Shown piece after piece: positions 54,443 to 64,000 of a stretch of DNA of 64,000 nt. A program made the position numbers and the translations under genes. The stretch is from positions 18,958,001-19,022,000 of the forward strand of contig JARWIR010000008.1 of NCBI GenBank assembly GCA_029959085.1, written 5' to 3'. The notes below the pieces were generated by a model. That model ran no database searches. It was not told the DNA's origin and saw only the letters and a program-made list of their open reading frames with translations. The stretch comes from Nemophila menziesii. Lineage: Eukaryota; Streptophyta; Magnoliopsida; Boraginales; Hydrophyllaceae. The number at the start of each line of letters is the position of its first letter. The first letter of the stretch is position 1.

Positions 54443-56761
54443 ATGACGACGTCAACTCGTATTGATATGTCGGTCTTCGATGGGAAAATGGATTTTGGTG
54501 TTTGGCAGAAAAAGATGAAGGTCTTATTATCTCATCATAAAGTGAGCAGTGCCTTGTTGAAGGATATAAAAGAATGGCGAGAGGGCGAGCTTGATAGGGA
54601 AGCTGAAATTAAAGAAGAGGCTTATAACATCCTATTCTTGAACTTATCAGACTCTGTAATACGCCAGGTAGATGGTGCAGATACTGCTCTTGATCTGTGG
54701 GGTAAACTCGATTCTCTTTACTCTACTAAATCTGTGCCCAATCTTGCTTTCTTGAAAGGTTCTTTGTTCAATTATAAAATGGATAGTGCTAAATCTATTG
54801 ATGAAAATCTTGATGAGTTTACTAAGATGTGTCTTGTTTTAAAAGGAACTAATATGGCCCTTGATGATACTAGTAAATGTATGATTCTGCTAAATGCTAT
54901 TCCTGATTCTTTTCAAGTTGTTAAAGATGTCTTTCAATATGCTACCTCTGTCCCTGAATATGATCAAGTAGTAACTGCTTTGAAAACTAGAGAAAATGAA
55001 CTTAAAACACAGAAAAGAACTGGTGCAAATATGTTTGTGAAAAGAACAGATACTACCTTTGTCCCTGAGCCTGTTAAGGATAAAAAGAATAAGAAAAATT
55101 CTAAGGGAAAAGAAACAAGAAAATGCTTTCATTGTGGTAAGGTAGGTCACTTAAAGAAAAATTGCTTTAGGTTGAAAAACAAAATGAACTCTCTGAATAA
55201 TGAATCAAATGTTGCTTGTATGCCTAGTTCAGATGATGTATATGAAGTACTGAATGTTACTAGGGTGTCTAATAGTGATAGTTGGATTCTTGACTCTGGT
55301 TGTACCTTTCATATGTGCCTTAATGTTGAATTATTTCATGACTTGATTGAAACTTGTAATGAAACTGTATACATGGGAAATGATAACACCTGTGCTGTTA
55401 AAAGCATAGGAAAAGTTGAATTGAAATTGAATAATGGTAAAAGAATTATTCTGACTAATGTTAGGTTAATACCTGAGTTAAAAAGAAACCTCATTTCACT
55501 TGGTGCCCTAGATGATTTAGGCTGTGTGTCTAAAGTTGAACAAGGTTCTATGCATGTTTATAAGAATTCCAAATTGATTTTAACTGGTACTAAACTGTCT
55601 GGGCTATATGTGTTAGATGGCTCTCATTTATCTGCTTATGCCAATCATGTTACTAACAAGTTATCACAGAGTGTCACTGAAAAATGGCATCTAAGGCTTG
55701 GTCATATGAGTCTTCAAGGTTTAACCATACTCAACAAACAGGGTATGTTTGGTAAGGAAACTGTTAGTACACTCCCCTTCTGTGAAACTTGTGTTCTTGG
55801 AAAACAACATAGACAAAAATTCAGTACTGGTACTCATAAATCAAAGTACTGTCTTGAATATGTCCATTCTGACTTGTGGGGTCCTGAAAAGGTTGATGCT
55901 CATGGAAATTTCAAATACTTCTTATCTTTGGTTGATGATTATAGTAGAACTGTATGGACTTTTCTCTTGGAATCTAAGGATGAAACCTTTGGTAAAATCA
56001 AAGATTGGAAATCATTACAAGAAAAGCAAACTGGTAAGGTGCTTAAGGTTCTTAGAACAGATAATGGCCTTGAGTTCTGTAATGAGGAATTTGATAATTA
56101 TTGTAAGGAGAATGGTATATTGAGACATAGAACAGTAAGGCACACACCACAACAAAATGGTGTGGCTGAAAGGATGAATAGAACCCTACTTGAAAAGGTA
56201 AGGTGCATGTTATTTACATCTGGCTTACCTAAGGCATTTTGGGGAGAAGCCCTTTATACAGCCACCTATCTGGTGAATAGGAGTCCTAATAGGACCCTTG
56301 ACTTTAAGACACCTTTGGAAGTGTGGAGAGGAACTAAACCTGACTTACACCATCTGAGGGTTTTTGGGTGTGCAGCTTATGCACATACTAAAGATGGAAA
56401 ACTGGATCCAAGGTCACTCAAGTGTATCATGTTGGGGTATCAACAACAACATGGTGTGAAGGGTTATAGGTTATGGGAAAAAGATGCCAGAGGCATCAAA
56501 ATTATATGTAGTAGAGATGTAATATTTGATGAACTTACTTTTCCCTTCAAAGTTTGTGATGTTGCAGGTAGTGATGCCCAGCCTGAACCAGTACCTCAAA
56601 CTGTGGGAGTAGAGCTGGAGGTGGAGCCTGAAACTGTAGCTGATCATTTGAATGCAGATCCAACTGATGAACCTGAGGGTGAAGCTCAAGTCAATCAATC
56701 TGATGATGCAACTGAACCTGAGGAAATGAGCCACCTGTTCAACTCAGTGAGTCATCAGTAG
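54443..56761 (+). CDS. Copia gag-protease-integrase (5' part of polyprotein)
   Basis: The ATG at 54443 opens 772 codons. Residues 1-200 are a Copia gag (RIDMSVFDGKMDFGVWQKKM; LWGKLDSLY). The zinc knuckle CFHCGKVGHLKKNC is at 228-241, and the aspartic protease motif WILDSGCTFHMC has its Asp at 284. The pre-integrase motif WHLRLGH starts at 415. The integrase core has HSDLWGP (475), RTDNGLEF (538) and QNGVAERMNR (E576), i.e. D477, D540 and E576 with 35 residues between the last two, as expected. The frame ends in TAG at 56759 because of a small indel at about 56725-56745; the downstream frame overlaps there and continues into reverse transcriptase. The gag-PR-INT part is otherwise intact. Confidence 0.95.
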   Translation: MTTSTRIDMSVFDGKMDFGVWQKKMKVLLSHHKVSSALLKDIKEWREGELDREAEIKEEAYNILFLNLSDSVIRQVDGADTALDLWGKLDSLYSTKSVPNLAFLKGSLFNYKMDSAKSIDENLDEFTKMCLVLKGTNMALDDTSKCMILLNAIPDSFQVVKDVFQYATSVPEYDQVVTALKTRENELKTQKRTGANMFVKRTDTTFVPEPVKDKKNKKNSKGKETRKCFHCGKVGHLKKNCFRLKNKMNSLNNESNVACMPSSDDVYEVLNVTRVSNSDSWILDSGCTFHMCLNVELFHDLIETCNETVYMGNDNTCAVKSIGKVELKLNNGKRIILTNVRLIPELKRNLISLGALDDLGCVSKVEQGSMHVYKNSKLILTGTKLSGLYVLDGSHLSAYANHVTNKLSQSVTEKWHLRLGHMSLQGLTILNKQGMFGKETVSTLPFCETCVLGKQHRQKFSTGTHKSKYCLEYVHSDLWGPEKVDAHGNFKYFLSLVDDYSRTVWTFLLESKDETFGKIKDWKSLQEKQTGKVLKVLRTDNGLEFCNEEFDNYCKENGILRHRTVRHTPQQNGVAERMNRTLLEKVRCMLFTSGLPKAFWGEALYTATYLVNRSPNRTLDFKTPLEVWRGTKPDLHHLRVFGCAAYAHTKDGKLDPRSLKCIMLGYQQQHGVKGYRLWEKDARGIKIICSRDVIFDELTFPFKVCDVAGSDAQPEPVPQTVGVELEVEPETVADHLNADPTDEPEGEAQVNQSDDATEPEEMSHLFNSVSHQ

Positions 56762-57573
56762 GGGAGCTTCATGATTACCAGTTGACCCGAGATAGGCCAA
56801 GAAGAAATATAACTGCCCCCTCCAGATATTCCTATGCAGATTTGGTATACACAGCATTTAGTGCTGCAATTGAGGTTAAAAGTTCTGAACCTAACTCTTA
56901 TTTAGATGCTCTTGAATCTCCTGATTATAAAAAATGGTATGATGCAATGTTAGAAGAGATGAACTCCTTATATCTAAATAAAACATGGGTTTTGGTTAAG
57001 TTGCCTGAGAACCAAACTGTAGTTGAATGTAGGTGGTTATATAAGCTTAAAGAGGGTGTTACTGAGCATGATCCCCCTAGGTATAAAGCTAGACTTGTAG
57101 CTAAAGGGTACACACAAAGGGAAAGGATAGATTACACAGAAATTTTCTCACCTGTAGTTAAGTTTAAAACCATTAGATGTATGTTGGCTTATGCTGCTTG
57201 TTTTGATCTTGAGATAGATCAGATGGATGTGAAAACTGCTTTTTTACATGGGAAGTTAGAAGAAACAGTTTATATGAGACAGCCTGAGGGTTTTGTGAAC
57301 AAAAGGTTACCTGATCATGTGTGTTTATTGAAAAAATCTTTATATGGCCTAAAACAGTCACCTAGACAGTGGTATAAAAGATTTGATTCTTTCATGATTA
57401 GTATTGGATTTGTAAGATCTGAATATGATGCTTGTTTGTACTTCTTACTGAAACAATCTGAAAGTGTGTATGTTCTCTTATATGTTGATGATATGCTTCT
57501 TATTAGTAAATCATGCCATGCCATAAAATCTTTGAAACTGTCCCTAAGTAAAATATTTGAAATGAAAGATTAA
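56746..57573 (+). pseudogene. Copia reverse transcriptase (middle part of polyprotein)
   Basis: Same polyprotein, displaced by one base from the frame above. It contains WYDAMLEEMNSLYLNKTWVL, CRWLYKLKEG, YKARLVAKGYTQ, DQMDVKTAFLHGKLEETVYM and KSLYGLKQSPRQWYKRF. The catalytic box YVDDMLLI is at 57481, intact. The frame ends at a TAA at 57571-57573, just after EMKD, while the next codons continue the domain in the same frame. The first in-frame residues are readable from about 56746, before any start codon, consistent with a broken polyprotein rather than a separate gene. Confidence 0.9.
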
Positions 57574-58446
57574 GATGGAGCTAGTAAGATTTTAGGCATG
57601 ATTATCAGTAGAGATAGGAAGAATTGCATGTTAAAACTTCATCAGGGACCATATTTGAAAAAAGTAGTATCTAAATATGGCAGTTTGAATTGCAAAAATG
57701 CTTTGACTCCTTTGGCTGGCCATACTGCTTTGACTAAGCAGCTTTGCCCCAAGACTCAGTCAGAAATTGTGAGGATGAGTACTGTCCCTTATGCTAATGT
57801 GATAGGTTCTTTAATGTATGCTATGATAAGTACTAGGCCAGATTTATCTTTTGCTATATCATTGCTTAGCAGGTATATGTCTAATCCTGGTTTTGAACAC
57901 TGGCTTGTACTGAAACATGTATTATCCTATGTTAGTCGTACTTTGAACATTGGATTGTGTTATGGAGATCATAATATGCCTTTTGAGTTAACAGGTTATG
58001 TGGACTCTGACTTTGCTGGTGATAAAGATAGTAGAAAATCAACCACTTCCTACTGCTACACTTTAGGAGGCAACTGTATTTCTTGGAAATCACAGTTGCA
58101 ACCACTTGTAGCACTGTCCACTACTGAATCTGAGTATGTGGCTATCACTGATGCTGCTAAAGAGGGTTTATGGTTACAAAACTTGTTGAATGAATTAAAA
58201 TTACTTAAAGGAAAGGTTACTCTCTATTCTGACAGTCAAAGTGCTATTCAACTGAGTAAGAATCCTGTTTATCATGAAAGAACTAAGCACATTGATGTTA
58301 AATTCCATTATATAAGGGATGTGCTTGAAAGTGGAGAATTGAGATTATTGAAAATTGCTACTGAAGAAAATCATGCTGATTTTGGAACAAAAATTGTGAC
58401 TAATATTAAGTTCAAGCATTGCTTGGACTTATTATTTCTTGGTTGA
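57574..58446 (+). pseudogene. Copia RNase H (3' part of polyprotein)
   Basis: In frame with the preceding part and separated from it only by the TAA at 57571. It has LHQGPYLKKVVSKYG, STVPYANVIGSLMYAMISTR, GYVDSDFAGDKDSRKSTTSY (first Asp of RNase H), ALSTTESEYVAITDAAKE, LYSDSQSAIQLSKNPVYHER and HIDVKFHYIRDVLESGEL. It ends at TGA 58444, about 110 bp before the 3' LTR. All RNase H motifs look intact. Confidence 0.9.
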
Positions 58447-58556
58447 GATTTGTGCAGGTGTCCAGGTGGAGGAAGGAGCTGCTCTATGCCAATGAGGATA
58501 CAAGGAGGGCTATTGCGAGTGGTTTTATGGAAGGAATAATACTTCAAGGTGGAGAT

Positions 58557-59176
58557 TGTTGTATATGTGAAGTATTATGTTATGTTAAAGTTGCTGAGTT
58601 TTTATTTGACCCACCACGTGGACACATGGAACTTTCTAAGTGGTCTTGCGTGGTTCATATGTGGCGTGCTCGGGACTTTAGATTTTGGATAAAATGGACG
58701 GCTGAGATTGCTTCTCACTTATGTGTCTTATAAAAGGCTTCTTTTCAGCCTTTGTTCAGACTTACTTCTTCGATTACTCTTCCTCTCTCCTCTCTCGCGT
58801 ATAAACCCTAGTTTAGTCGAAACCCTTGGTTTCTTCATTAATCCTTTGATAGATTAGTTACAGTTTAGCAAATCTTTATAGATTGAATCCACTGATTCAA
58901 TTCTCAGTTGTATTTCAGCGTAGTTGTTATACTAGATAGATTTGTGGAAGAATTGTAATATTGTGATACTTGAGGGGTTCTTTGTGAGGTGTTTCAATCT
59001 TGTAATCCGAGGCATATAGTAGAGCAGAGCCTTATTCTTCTGGGCTCAACGTGGATGTAGGTCTTTTGTGACTGAACCACGATAATTTCTGGTGTTCTTT
59101 ACTTTTCTGTGATTTACTGTTTTTCTCTGATTAAACTCTTTAAACTATTTTCAATTGAGGTGTTATATTTACAACA
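58557..59176 (+). repeat. 3' LTR
   Basis: 620 bp, identical in ends to the 5' LTR but without the 14-bp duplication. Preceded by a purine-rich tract. Confidence 0.95.
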
Positions 59177-59181
59177 GCAAG

Positions 59182-59715
59182 CTTTCTCATGAAAATACAC
59201 CATGTGAGCTTTCATCCGAATTTTCGTTTGAGTTTTCTTCTGATTTATGGGAGATTAATGTTTAGTTGATTATTTAGTAATTTTCTAACTACTATATTAG
59301 GTAGAAGTTTCCAATAATTTCCTCTTGTTTATTTTAATTTCAAATATCGATAGTAATTTCAACTTTTTTTACTTATCTAATCTTATTCTGAATTACATCA
59401 ATCTACTAATAATTGTCCTTACGAGTAAGAAAAAACTTACATCGTAACTGAACTCCATATCCTCGTAGACTGTGTTGAATTTAATCTATCTTGATTTTGT
59501 ACACCTACTAGAGGTGGGAAAGAGCTAATATAATATATAAAACGGACACTAGTAATGATAGTCAAATATAAATCATAATAACTCATAGGTTCACATGTTC
59601 AGATAAACATAGTATAAAGTCATACAATAACAACTAAAATACGATACTGTTAATGAAAAAACATTGAAAACATAACATAGTAGAAAATTAACAAACATAA
59701 ACACCCACCCTCTGC
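59182..59715. other. 3' flank of SKP1-like gene 2
   Basis: Aligns with 34419-34959 of copy 1; non-coding. Confidence 0.5.
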
Positions 59716-60606
59716 TCACTCAAAATCCCATCTAGATTCCCTGCGAACTTCTTCTTTATCATCTGGACTCAAATCATTCTTGATATTAAACGTTTGGCGA
59801 ATTTGCTCCGGAGTATTTCCCTTCATCATGTCAGCTGCAGTTTTACAGGTGAGGTCGAGCAAACTCTTAATGTCCAAAAAATTTGCAGCCTGAAACACAC
59901 ACAAAAAATCATCATATTACATAATCTTTTTGAAATCTCAAAGATACAACAACTAGAGTATACTTTAGATAACATTATAACTTGTATAACCAACATATAG
60001 CAAAAAAATTAAACATTGCCGAATGATGCATATCAAGGGTATTTGAAACAGTAGAGAGCATTCAGCATTGGCACAATTGACCCTTTGTAAATGACAAAAG
60101 ATTGAACAAACTTAAAAACAATAAAGCAAAGTATTGTTTACTAATCAGAGTTTCTCAAATCAAGCTACTTAATATTATCAACAGACAAAAAAGCACAAAA
60201 CAATTACATCAAAATTTGCAATTAAACTATCAATAATAATAAACAAAATATAAAATTTAGATGAGATAATTGAAGAAATAAGGGTAAAGAATCAAACCAA
60301 AATGAGATCGAAAAGCGTATATTGGTCGACTTTGACAAATTGCTGATCGAATAGTTGCAGATCCTCATCACTGATAGAATTAGCCGGGGAGTCGATGTGG
60401 CGCTTACAATAATCAATGACTTTACCCAAAATCTGGCTATCAATATTGACTAGAGGGATTGTGGAGTCAGCGCATTTATCCTCAATCATGAACTTAAGGG
60501 TTTTGGACAAAACTGCGACAGACTCAACTACTTCGAAGCTCACACCGTCAGAGCTTTTTAAAGTTATCATCTTTTCATTTGCTGATGAACAAGAAGAAGA
60601 AGACAT
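59716..60606 (-). CDS. SKP1: SKP1-like protein 2, two exons
   Basis: Exon 1 is 60298-60606, exon 2 is 59716-59889, and the intron is 408 bp (GTTTGATTC to TTTCAG), phase 0, in the same position as in gene 1 but about 240 bp longer. The product has 160 residues: POZ domain from residue 13 ([31 protein letters not shown]), then the C-terminal dimerisation domain ([44 protein letters not shown]). The C-terminus, ending in Glu, is closer to the typical plant SKP1 than gene 1. I place the start at the ATG at 60606, aligned with gene 1; upstream in-frame codons have no ATG. Role: F-box/Cullin adaptor of SCF ubiquitin ligases. Intact, so likely functional. The Copia element at 53632-59176 lies 540 bp beyond its stop codon. 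Confidence 0.9.
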
Positions 60607-60680
60607 CGCCGCCGCTGACAACCTAAATTTTTTGATGATGGAAATGAATAATAATTTTTTAACCTAGCAGAGAACACAGA

Positions 60681-60682
<2 letters not shown>

Positions 60683-60713
<31 letters not shown>
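60683..60713 (-). repeat. (TA)n microsatellite at the TATA-box position of SKP1-like gene 2
   Basis: About 15 TA units directly flanked by GAGA and GAAAGGA, where gene 1 has a simple TATATAAATATA. Likely serves as, or has replaced, the core promoter. Confidence 0.8.
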
Positions 60714-60716
<3 letters not shown>

Positions 60717-60719
60717 AGG

Positions 60720-62965
60720 AGATTTAGGTTTTTTTGTTATTAATTTACACTTATACCCCTCCCACTTTCGGGTTACCGGGTATGAATGTGCTGGCATTAT
60801 TTGTCGTTTCAAGGATTTTGTATATTTACATTTATCTCCCCTTCCATTTAAAAAAAAAGTGTTTTTGGTTAGCTGTATTGATGCGATTGGTAAGTTGTTC
60901 TGTTTGTCGCTTCTGAGATGGGTTAAGTTTTATTCACATCATAAAATGGACCAGAGAGTTACAATATAAAGATAGGGGATAACAGTAACACTCACCCCAA
61001 TGGTTATTTCCCAAATATGAATAACCTTTGTTTTTCTCCATAGTCTCCTTTGCCTCGTGCAATTCAAACAAGGTCTTTAAACTACACTTTTACCCCATAA
61101 GGAAACAAATGATACACACAAGTAGGTCGCTTTAGTCTTTAGATTGAATTATGACACGTATGTTTAATGGTTACTTGTATAAATGAGCTAAAAGGAAACA
61201 TTATTTAGCCCTTCATATTATCCATCGCTTGATGTTTTTCGAAACTCGATAGTAGTCAATCTACTAACAACTGGCATGAATAAATAGCTACAGTACTTAA
61301 ACTCATTATTCTACAACCTTTCATAATTCAAACAGAAGTACAGAACCCAACATCAGTATTTCAGAATGTTGTTGAAGAATGAACAAATATTGAGTTTCGA
61401 ATTGTAAAGTAAACATTAATGAGTAAAAACATCGATAATTAGAGCTTTACAATTTGACCTTCATTAAAAACAATGGACCAGGCGATCCACATTTTAATGA
61501 TGGCCAGTCATGAAGCTTTATTTTATTACTATTTGTGTCACAAAAATATACTTCACAACTGAACTTGAATTCTAAGCTAGTTCTATCTTCAACAATGTGA
61601 AATAATGACCCATGCTCTTAAGAAAGATATCTATCTCCACCAGCCGCAAAGACCACTATTCTATTCTATGGTCCTCCAAATTTTCAGAATTTTACATGCC
61701 CCCCCGTTTTTTATAATAATCTTTTTAGGCCTTGATTTATTCTCTAAGTATGAATGTTTTATTGTTTCTATGATAAAATATAGGTCGTTTTGTATAATAT
61801 AAGGAAACTTAATTTAAAAAATTAAATCCAGGCACCAATAGTGCAATTTCTGCATAATATAAGGGCCTACGGTGCAATTAAGTCAAAACAAATTAGCCAT
61901 TGATCTCCTGCCCCTGTTATCGTTTTTAGAAATTGCATAGGGCAACCACATATAAAATCAACCTTACACAAGAGCTATCCTAAATAGGACTTTCTCAGCA
62001 GGCCTAACTGTTAGAAAAGTAATAAGAACATATACACTAAACATTATTAGCGAATTATATAAAGCAACAAATTTTAAGGGGTGTGTTTGGAATGATGACT
62101 TACCTTGTGTATTCTTGACTGAAGCAGTAAAATTGGGTTTACAAGGGGTGGTTGGGCTCAGTCAATATTTCCGTGATTAAGGCGCTCCACCAACGATAAA
62201 TCAACCAACATATTATAAATAGGTGATATTATATCAAAGAACTGAACTTCGATGATAAATCAAAGACTTATAATCGCATGAAGCTAACAAACAAAAAAGG
62301 GATTTCTAACATTACCCTTATTAAATTGAATGAATTAATCAACTTTAGAATGACAAACGGTTGCTAAGACCTTGTTCGGATTTCACTAGACAATAAAAAG
62401 AAATGCAAAGCTAAAGAACGAGTATTTCTTGTTTCAGTCGAAGTATAAATTTCAGACGGAAGAAAATGGAACGATTTTGAATGAGAAATTTTCCAAATGG
62501 TCCCTCGACTTTACTACTTTACCATTTTGGTCCTTAAATTTCGGAAGTTTTAAGTGGACCTTTATTTTTGTTCCACTTGTTGGTTTTTTTTTTGTCAGCG
62601 GAAATATATTAATGAATGAAAAAAAAAGAATTACAACAAAAACTAAAGAACACGAGGATAGTTAGTCGATACCCTACACTTATACGAATATGATAATATA
62701 ATAAAACTATTATAAAAAGATCTCCATGAAAATAAATCAATATCGTGTATAGTGTATTTAGTTTGAATATCAATCATTTTGTTTTTTAAATACTAGGTAG
62801 AATATTTCTTATAAGGGTTTTATATTATCTAGTCAGAAAGAACAAAATATGTAAGGCTAGGAAGTCCTTGTATAGTTTATAACAAATACCAAAGCAATAG
62901 TATGAGAAATTAGACAGGTCTTTACGGTCAACACTTTTGATTCGTGCGTGTACTCTAAAGTAATG
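60720..62965. other. 5' flank of SKP1-like gene 2
   Basis: Aligns with 35720-37584 of copy 1 up to about 62605, non-coding. From 62606 to 62965 the sequence is unique and AT-rich with nothing recognised. Confidence 0.5.
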
Positions 62966-63278
62966 GAATCCCATTGTGTGATTATTTATCTATATGTGAC
63001 GTGTTAATGGTTGTTAATGAGACTAAAAACTTTTTATTCTCTAAATTTAAAATGAAAGATATAAGAAAGGTTGATGTGATTCTAGGTGTTAAAATCATTA
63101 GGAGTGAATACAGTATATCCATTAGTCAGATTCACCATGTAGAAAGGATGTTGAAGAAATTTAACTCTTTTAACGTTGTACCTATAAAAACTCCAAATGA
63201 CTTGAGTATTCATATGAGTCAGAGTATGCATAAAAAGGATAGTGTATCTCATATCAATTCACTTCACCATGTTTATTA
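62966..63278 (+). pseudogene. Copia reverse transcriptase scrap
   Basis: The frame gives CDYLSICDVLMVVNETKNFL, then SKFKMKDIRKVDVILGVKII and ISISQIHHVERMLKKFNSFN, the stretch just after the YVDD box of Copia reverse transcriptase. The YVDD box itself is destroyed. The fragment is cut by the MITE at 63279. Confidence 0.7.
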
Positions 63279-63516
63279 CTCCTTGTTTGTCCACTTTTTT
63301 GGTGCACAAGGATTAAAAAGAGTATTTAATACTCTCCCTCCTTATACAAATATCCTTAATTAATATACATAAGATCATTTATTACACTATCTTTTCTATT
63401 ATTTAATTAAGGGTAATATTGAAAAAAGTAGGGAAAAAGTGTCTTGGTAATGAAAAATAGACAAACAATATTGGACACCTTGTTTTAGAAAATGGGACAA
63501 ATAAAAATAGACGGAG
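63279..63516. mobile_element. Stowaway-like MITE
   Basis: 238 bp with ends CTCCTTGTTTGTCC and CTCCGTCTATTTTTATTTGTCC (complement), flanked by TA (63277-63278 and 63517-63518). CTCC(C/G)TC-type ends and TA target sites fit Tc1/mariner-derived Stowaway elements. A CTCCCTCCTTATAC motif occurs internally. Confidence 0.6.
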
Positions 63517-63518
63517 TA

Positions 63519-64000
63519 AGTATTTTTTAAACAAATATTAAGTGAATTAAGCATAAATTTTTTATATCCTACTTAATTGTTTTCTTACTTTATCTATAAT
63601 TAGTTTATCTAAAAAAATAATAAAAATATGATATAAATTGAGATGATATCTCATCTAATATTACTAAATTCATACAATTTATAATTTAAATGATTTTAAA
63701 AAAGTTATATATTAGAAAAGATATTAAAAACTCTACAATATTATAATAGTTTATTTAATTTTTTTCAATACTTTAATTTATAAATCTGTGACAAATCTAA
63801 TTTTTATTTTAACTAAAAATAGGATGCCATGTAAGAAATTGTTTGAAAGAAAATTCAAATATCTTATAAGTACAAAGAATCCATATGCTAAAATAATATC
63901 GAGGATGTTATTTAACATCCATTCAACTCAAACTTTCGAGACTCGTATCTAATTTCTTTTTTAAATATCACTTTTCTTTCTAATATAATTATTGTAACCC
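63519..64000. other. AT-rich end of window
   Basis: No gene or element recognised. Confidence 0.4.

Larger units (their letters stand above)
53632..59176 (+). mobile_element. Near-complete young Copia element
   Basis: 5,545 bp with 5' LTR 53632-54265, primer-binding site TGGTATCAGAGC at 54267, gag-pol, a purine tract AAGGTGGAGA at about 58546-58555, and 3' LTR 58557-59176. TSD GCAAG at 53627-53631 and 59177-59181; copy 1 has a single GCAAG at 34414-34418. The LTRs differ by about six substitutions over 620 bp plus a 14-bp tandem duplication at the start of the 5' LTR. The domain order PR-INT-RT-RH is Copia, and gag plus Tnt1-like motifs suggest the Tork group. One frameshift and one stop break the polyprotein. 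Confidence 0.95.
52209..62605. repeat. Segmental duplication, copy 2 (contains SKP1-like gene 2)
   Basis: Direct copy of 31779-37584, longer because of a hAT element (52544-52941), a Copia element (53632-59176) and extra intron sequence in the SKP1-like gene. It lacks the MULE of copy 1; the empty site AAATATTAA is at 53218-53226. The two copies differ at many positions, so the duplication is not recent. Confidence 0.9.

Noticed and set aside
60607..60621. Five-codon N-terminal extension of SKP1-like gene 2
   Set aside because: It begins at TTG, not ATG; the ATG at 60606 aligns with the start of the paralogue.

Overview
The window reads as nuclear DNA of a flowering plant, probably a eudicot. 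It is AT-rich. The only conserved, intron-bearing host genes I can support are two SKP1-like genes, and nearly everything else is transposable-element sequence of plant type: Copia LTR elements, L1-type LINEs with DUF4283/zinc-knuckle ORF1, hAT, Mutator-like (MULE), CACTA, Tourist-like and Stowaway-like elements, and tRNA-derived SINE-like sequence. I see no rRNA gene, no intact tRNA gene and no organellar genes.

Layout. 1-1.5 kb: 5' LTR and leader of a minus-strand Copia-like element, whose leader holds an array of tiny hairpins. 2.4-4.0 kb: a solo LTR. 4.6-5.8 kb: a GC-rich unclassified repeat. 5.8-7.1 kb: LINE scraps. 7.2-8.9 kb: a Pack-MULE-type element carrying an intronless RPL35A copy fused behind a second gene fragment. 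9.6-11.1 kb: a MULE with an array of the octamer GAGTACTC. 11.8-14.2 kb: a decayed, 3'-truncated Copia element. 14.3-15.7 kb: a minus-strand LINE ORF1. 15.7-20.1 kb: divergent LTR remnant, GC-rich insertion, microsatellite and Copia RNase H remnant. 20.2-23.2 kb: a repeat carrying an inserted element, then a second solo LTR with perfect target-site duplication (TSD). 23.6-26.6 kb: two neighbouring MULE-like elements, the second carrying a ~175-bp higher-order minisatellite of palindromic 35-bp units. 27-31.7 kb: several MITEs, a Copia integrase scrap and AT-rich DNA.

31.8-37.6 kb and 52.2-62.6 kb are two direct copies of one segment, each with a minus-strand, two-exon SKP1-like gene. Between them lie two L1-type LINEs in the plus orientation (38.3-44.2 and 44.9-52.2 kb), both broken by stops and frameshifts and both hit by later insertions. 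The second carries a solo LTR that itself carries a hAT element. The second SKP1 segment contains a young, nearly complete Copia element (53.6-59.2 kb; LTRs about 1% different).

Function and history. The two SKP1-like proteins should be adaptor subunits of SCF (SKP1-Cullin-F-box) ubiquitin ligases. The rest is mobile DNA with damaged coding capacity. Because the SKP1 segment is duplicated, three insertions (a MULE, a hAT and the Copia element) can each be compared with an empty site in the other copy, which orders the events: duplication first, then the three insertions.
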